7,869 bases of DNA from Sulfitobacter sp. (GTDB lineage: Bacteria; Pseudomonadota; Alphaproteobacteria; Rhodobacterales; Rhodobacteraceae). Below, piece after piece: positions 6,090 to 7,869 of the stretch. Position numbers and translations under genes: made by a program. Where the stretch lies: positions 1-7,869 of the forward strand of contig JAGXHD010000042.1 of assembly GCA_024636395.1 (NCBI GenBank), written 5' to 3'. The notes under the pieces are model-generated. The model had not been told where the DNA came from, made no database searches, and saw only the letters and a list, made by a program, of their open reading frames with translations. Within the stretch, counting starts at the first letter, position 1. Each line of letters opens with the position of its first letter.

Positions 6090-7247
6090 CTAAAAAAACT
6101 CAGCAATCTTAGTTTCTTGCTTCATTGTGTCTTCATATCCCAGGTCAATCAGATCTCCAATATATCCAGGCTCAAACAGCAGGTAACTTTTAAGCCGGCC
6201 ATCCCCACCCCATGCCCCACCGCTCCGCAGCAACATACGGACTGTTCGTGGCAAGTCCGAGGCATGGGACTGCGCAATCTTTCTGAGATCTTGCGACGGC
6301 GAAAGCAGAACACTTTCGATGACCCGTAATGGTGTCAGTGGCCGGCGTTCCTCGGGAATGAGTGATACGGTATGGTTTATCCGCTGCATTCGCTCGTGGT
6401 CCGATTCTAGATTGTCGTTGAACAGGATATCAAGCGAGTGACCCGCAACTTCTCCGAAAGTTGGCATGCGTTTTCCCATCGATCGGGAACCGGTATCAGG
6501 CAGCGTATCTCGCGTTCCTATTACAAGAATGCGCTCCGCACCTGTGCGTATTGCCGGAGATAGGGGCGACGTCGAACGCAGGGCACCGTCGCCATAATAA
6601 CTTGAGCTCAGTTCGACCGGGGCAAAAGCGAATGGCAAAGCTGCGGATGCGAGCAGGTGAGCCGGAATGATTTGGACACGTTCACCACTCCTTCGGGCTC
6701 GGTTCCAGTTCTGTATAGTCTCGTCTCCCTCAAAGAAGGTAACTGCTTTGCCAGCGCCATAGCTAGAAGCAGTGATGCATAATGCATGCAGGGCTTTGCT
6801 TTTTATAGCTTGTTGCAAATGTGACCGTCGAAACTCCCGTTCGAGCAGTTTCCTGAGGGGTTCATAATCCAACAGACCGCCAGAAGCAGAGAAGCCCAGG
6901 TAACCGAACACCATCGTACTGGCCAATCGCCCGGTTGAAAGCAACAGCGATAAAGCGTCTGTATTGTAAACAGAGTGGCATTTTAAACTGCGCCACAAAG
7001 AAGCAAGATATTGTGTCCCTTGCTGAAAGTCATTCGCTGCGACTGCAATTGAGGCCGCGTTAACCGCACCCACGGATGATCCACAAACAATTTGAAACGG
7101 AGAACGGTGGGCACCGGTGATTTTAGCCACGGCAAGCAGAACACCAACCTGGTAAGCGCCTCGTGCCCCTCCTCCTTGAAGTACAAGCCCAATCCGTGTT
7201 GTAGTCACCCTCCGTGGTCCTTTCGCCTGAGCGCGAACGCAGGACAT
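6090..7247 (-). CDS. Patatin-like phospholipase family protein
   Basis: This is a lipid acyl hydrolase with a Ser-Asp catalytic dyad, cleaving acyl ester bonds of phospholipids or related lipids. It has 385 aa from the ATG at 7247. Seen in order: oxyanion loop GGGARG at residues 25-30 inside RIGLVLQGGGARGAYQVGVL; nucleophile elbow GSSVG at 56-60 (Ser58); HLLASAALPFAFAPV around 197-211; and the DGA motif at 220-222 (Asp220). The C-terminal third (GEVAGHSLDILFNDNLESD, a SPSQDLRKIA stretch, SYLLFEPGYIGDLIDLGY) matches a common bacterial patatin architecture. All key residues are present, so it should be active. No signal peptide is evident. The ATG at 7247 lacks a good ribosome-binding site; a GTG at 7208 has AAAGGA 9 nt upstream and would give 372 aa with the domain intact. 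It appears monocistronic, with a hairpin downstream. Its GC content is visibly lower than that of the carboxylase operon, so its history may differ. Confidence 0.93.
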   Translation of the reverse strand: MSCVRAQAKGPRRVTTTRIGLVLQGGGARGAYQVGVLLAVAKITGAHRSPFQIVCGSSVGAVNAASIAVAANDFQQGTQYLASLWRSLKCHSVYNTDALSLLLSTGRLASTMVFGYLGFSASGGLLDYEPLRKLLEREFRRSHLQQAIKSKALHALCITASSYGAGKAVTFFEGDETIQNWNRARRSGERVQIIPAHLLASAALPFAFAPVELSSSYYGDGALRSTSPLSPAIRTGAERILVIGTRDTLPDTGSRSMGKRMPTFGEVAGHSLDILFNDNLESDHERMQRINHTVSLIPEERRPLTPLRVIESVLLSPSQDLRKIAQSHASDLPRTVRMLLRSGGAWGGDGRLKSYLLFEPGYIGDLIDLGYEDTMKQETKIAEFF

Positions 7248-7708
7248 TCAACCACTGCTTTCATTGCGCAACTACTGATAGAAGCCTCTTATGATACCAT
7301 ATAATTTCTATCTGCCCCACTCGAACGGTATCAGCATCATCCACGATATACGGTATGCACTGGACCACCCTGTCCTGAGCGTCAAACCAACCGGCTGACG
7401 GGATGGCATCGAAGCCGAGAAAGAAACGTTGCATAGTCTTGACAGAAACTGGTCGCACTACGCGGCCGAGCAAGTAAGATAGTCTTCAGCCGGCCCGGGA
7501 AAATCTTCAAGACGTGAAAGAGGGGTGCATCGCGCAAGTCCTTCGCCTGTTCAGGTAATATTCCCTTTTTTAAAGGTAGCATTGTAGAATTTACGTGGCC
7601 ATTTTCAGTTTCATGGCGCTTTGAACGAATGAACGACGACAGTTAATCTCGAACCATTCAAATTCACTTCATAGAACGATAAATCGATCAAGTTTGTTGC
7701 GAATGGCT
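7248..7708. other. AT-rich intergenic region between patatin and the putative IS end
   Basis: There is no well-supported gene. The part nearest patatin must hold its promoter. TATCAT on the minus strand (7296-7291) is a good -10 match but has no convincing -35. The 7583-7708 part shows no reading frame or repeat that I can support. No tRNA or rRNA is seen. Confidence 0.4.
7261..7582 (-). pseudogene. Possible decayed gene fragment: two overlapping minus-strand frames
   Basis: Two minus-strand frames overlap here. The first runs from the ATG at 7582 to a stop at 7382 (66 aa; LPEQAKDLRDAPLFHVLKIF at residues 9-28 looks protein-like). The second runs from a TTG near 7473 to a stop at 7261 (70 aa; FFLGFDAIPSAGWFDAQDRV at residues 17-36 looks protein-like). 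Joining them by a frameshift around 7470-7490 would give one continuous protein of about 100 residues. I recognise no family. It sits upstream of patatin and next to a likely insertion sequence, a setting where broken genes are common. Two chance frames are an equally serious explanation. Confidence 0.22.
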
Positions 7709-7801
7709 TAGCCCAGATAATTCATGAGAAGGCGACGGAGGTAGCGTAACCGTCTGAAACGCCGTATGTTTTGGTTGTCGACGCCAAACATGCAGTTTTC
7801 A

Positions 7802-7815
7802 GGAGGACGACCTCC
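7802..7815 (+). promoter_or_regulatory. Hairpin burying the Shine-Dalgarno of the right-edge reading frame
   Basis: GGAGG (7802-7806), ACGA loop, CCTCC (7811-7815) form a perfect 5-bp GC-rich stem. The GGAGG is the ribosome-binding site of the ATG at 7819, so the hairpin would mask it. Spacing from GGAGG to ATG is 12 nt, long unless the hairpin rearranges. An imperfect stem just upstream (ATGTTTTGG 7766-7774 with CCAAACAT 7784-7791) adds further structure. Such leaders commonly limit transposase translation. Confidence 0.35.
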
Positions 7816-7818
7816 GCC

Positions 7819-7869
7819 ATGGCCCAATCTACGTGCTTCACGCCCCGCCTGTCACCCCTCAATGGCAAG
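7819..7869 (+). CDS. N-terminal fragment of a probable transposase, cut by the window end
   Basis: Seventeen codons are visible, reading MAQSTCFTPRLSPLNGK. The pattern of a short leader ending in PxxGK resembles the start of IS1380-family DDE transposases, which continue with an acidic, glycine-rich motif beyond the window. The start follows AGGAGG at 7801-7806, and the strand is opposite to all other genes, as expected for an independent insertion. The fragment is too short for a firm call. Confidence 0.4.
   Translation, partial: MAQSTCFTPRLSPLNGK

Larger units (their letters stand above)
7709..7869 (+). mobile_element. Probable left end of an insertion sequence (IS1380-like, tentative), truncated by the window
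   Basis: From about 7709-7712 the sequence (TAGCCCAGATAATTCATGAG) resembles IS ends I associate with IS1380-type elements in proteobacteria. It leads into a short leader and an ATG with an upstream AGGAGG, the only clear plus-strand start in the window. The exact boundary, the second inverted repeat and any target duplication are outside the window or not determinable. The family assignment is from memory and uncertain. Confidence 0.4.

Noticed and set aside
1..7869. CRISPR array, tRNA, rRNA, toxin-antitoxin or phage defence genes
   Set aside because: I looked for spaced direct repeats, cloverleaf-like sequence and small paired genes and saw none. The coding content is metabolic apart from the putative transposase fragment.

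Overview
The window reads as part of a chromosome or large plasmid from a proteobacterium, most likely an alphaproteobacterium. The basis is moderately high GC, tightly packed catabolic genes and the protein families present; the lineage is inference and no single marker proves it. Every confidently called gene is on the minus strand, so transcription runs from right to left. The only plus-strand candidate is at the far right edge.

The left half (1-3537) is a compact four-gene unit. In transcription order it holds a TetR-type repressor gene (2857-3483), a 3-methylcrotonyl-CoA carboxylase-like carboxyltransferase (beta) subunit (1265-2860), an enoyl-CoA hydratase/isomerase of the methylglutaconyl-CoA hydratase kind (467-1261), and the N-terminal 156 residues of a biotin carboxylase (alpha) subunit that leaves the window at position 1. 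The genes overlap by ATGA or are 3 nt apart. A perfect 7-4-7 palindrome sits just upstream of tetR and is a strong operator candidate. The gene order beta-hydratase-alpha matches the core of leucine (liu) and acyclic terpene (atu) catabolic operons. A branched, alpha-beta-unsaturated acyl-CoA is therefore probably gamma-carboxylated and then hydrated. The beta subunit departs from typical MCC sequence at several usually conserved active-site motifs, so the substrate is open.

The middle (3647-5835) holds a beta-lactamase-fold serine hydrolase, probably starting at a GTG codon, and an SDR-family protein whose catalytic Tyr and Lys are replaced by Ser and Arg. The 344-nt gap between them carries small inverted repeats but no convincing gene.

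The right part (5836-7247) contains a strong 13-bp perfect hairpin and a patatin-like phospholipase with an intact Ser-Asp dyad. Beyond it, 7248-7869 is visibly more AT-rich. It has fragmentary reading frames that may be the remains of a gene, and it ends in what looks like the left end of an insertion sequence with the first codons of a plus-strand transposase (IS1380-like, tentative).

Overall this is an acyl-CoA/lipid catabolism neighbourhood next to a mobile-element boundary. I found no evidence of a defence system, CRISPR array, RNA gene or phage module. The most interesting open question is what the divergent carboxylase and the atypical SDR act on.
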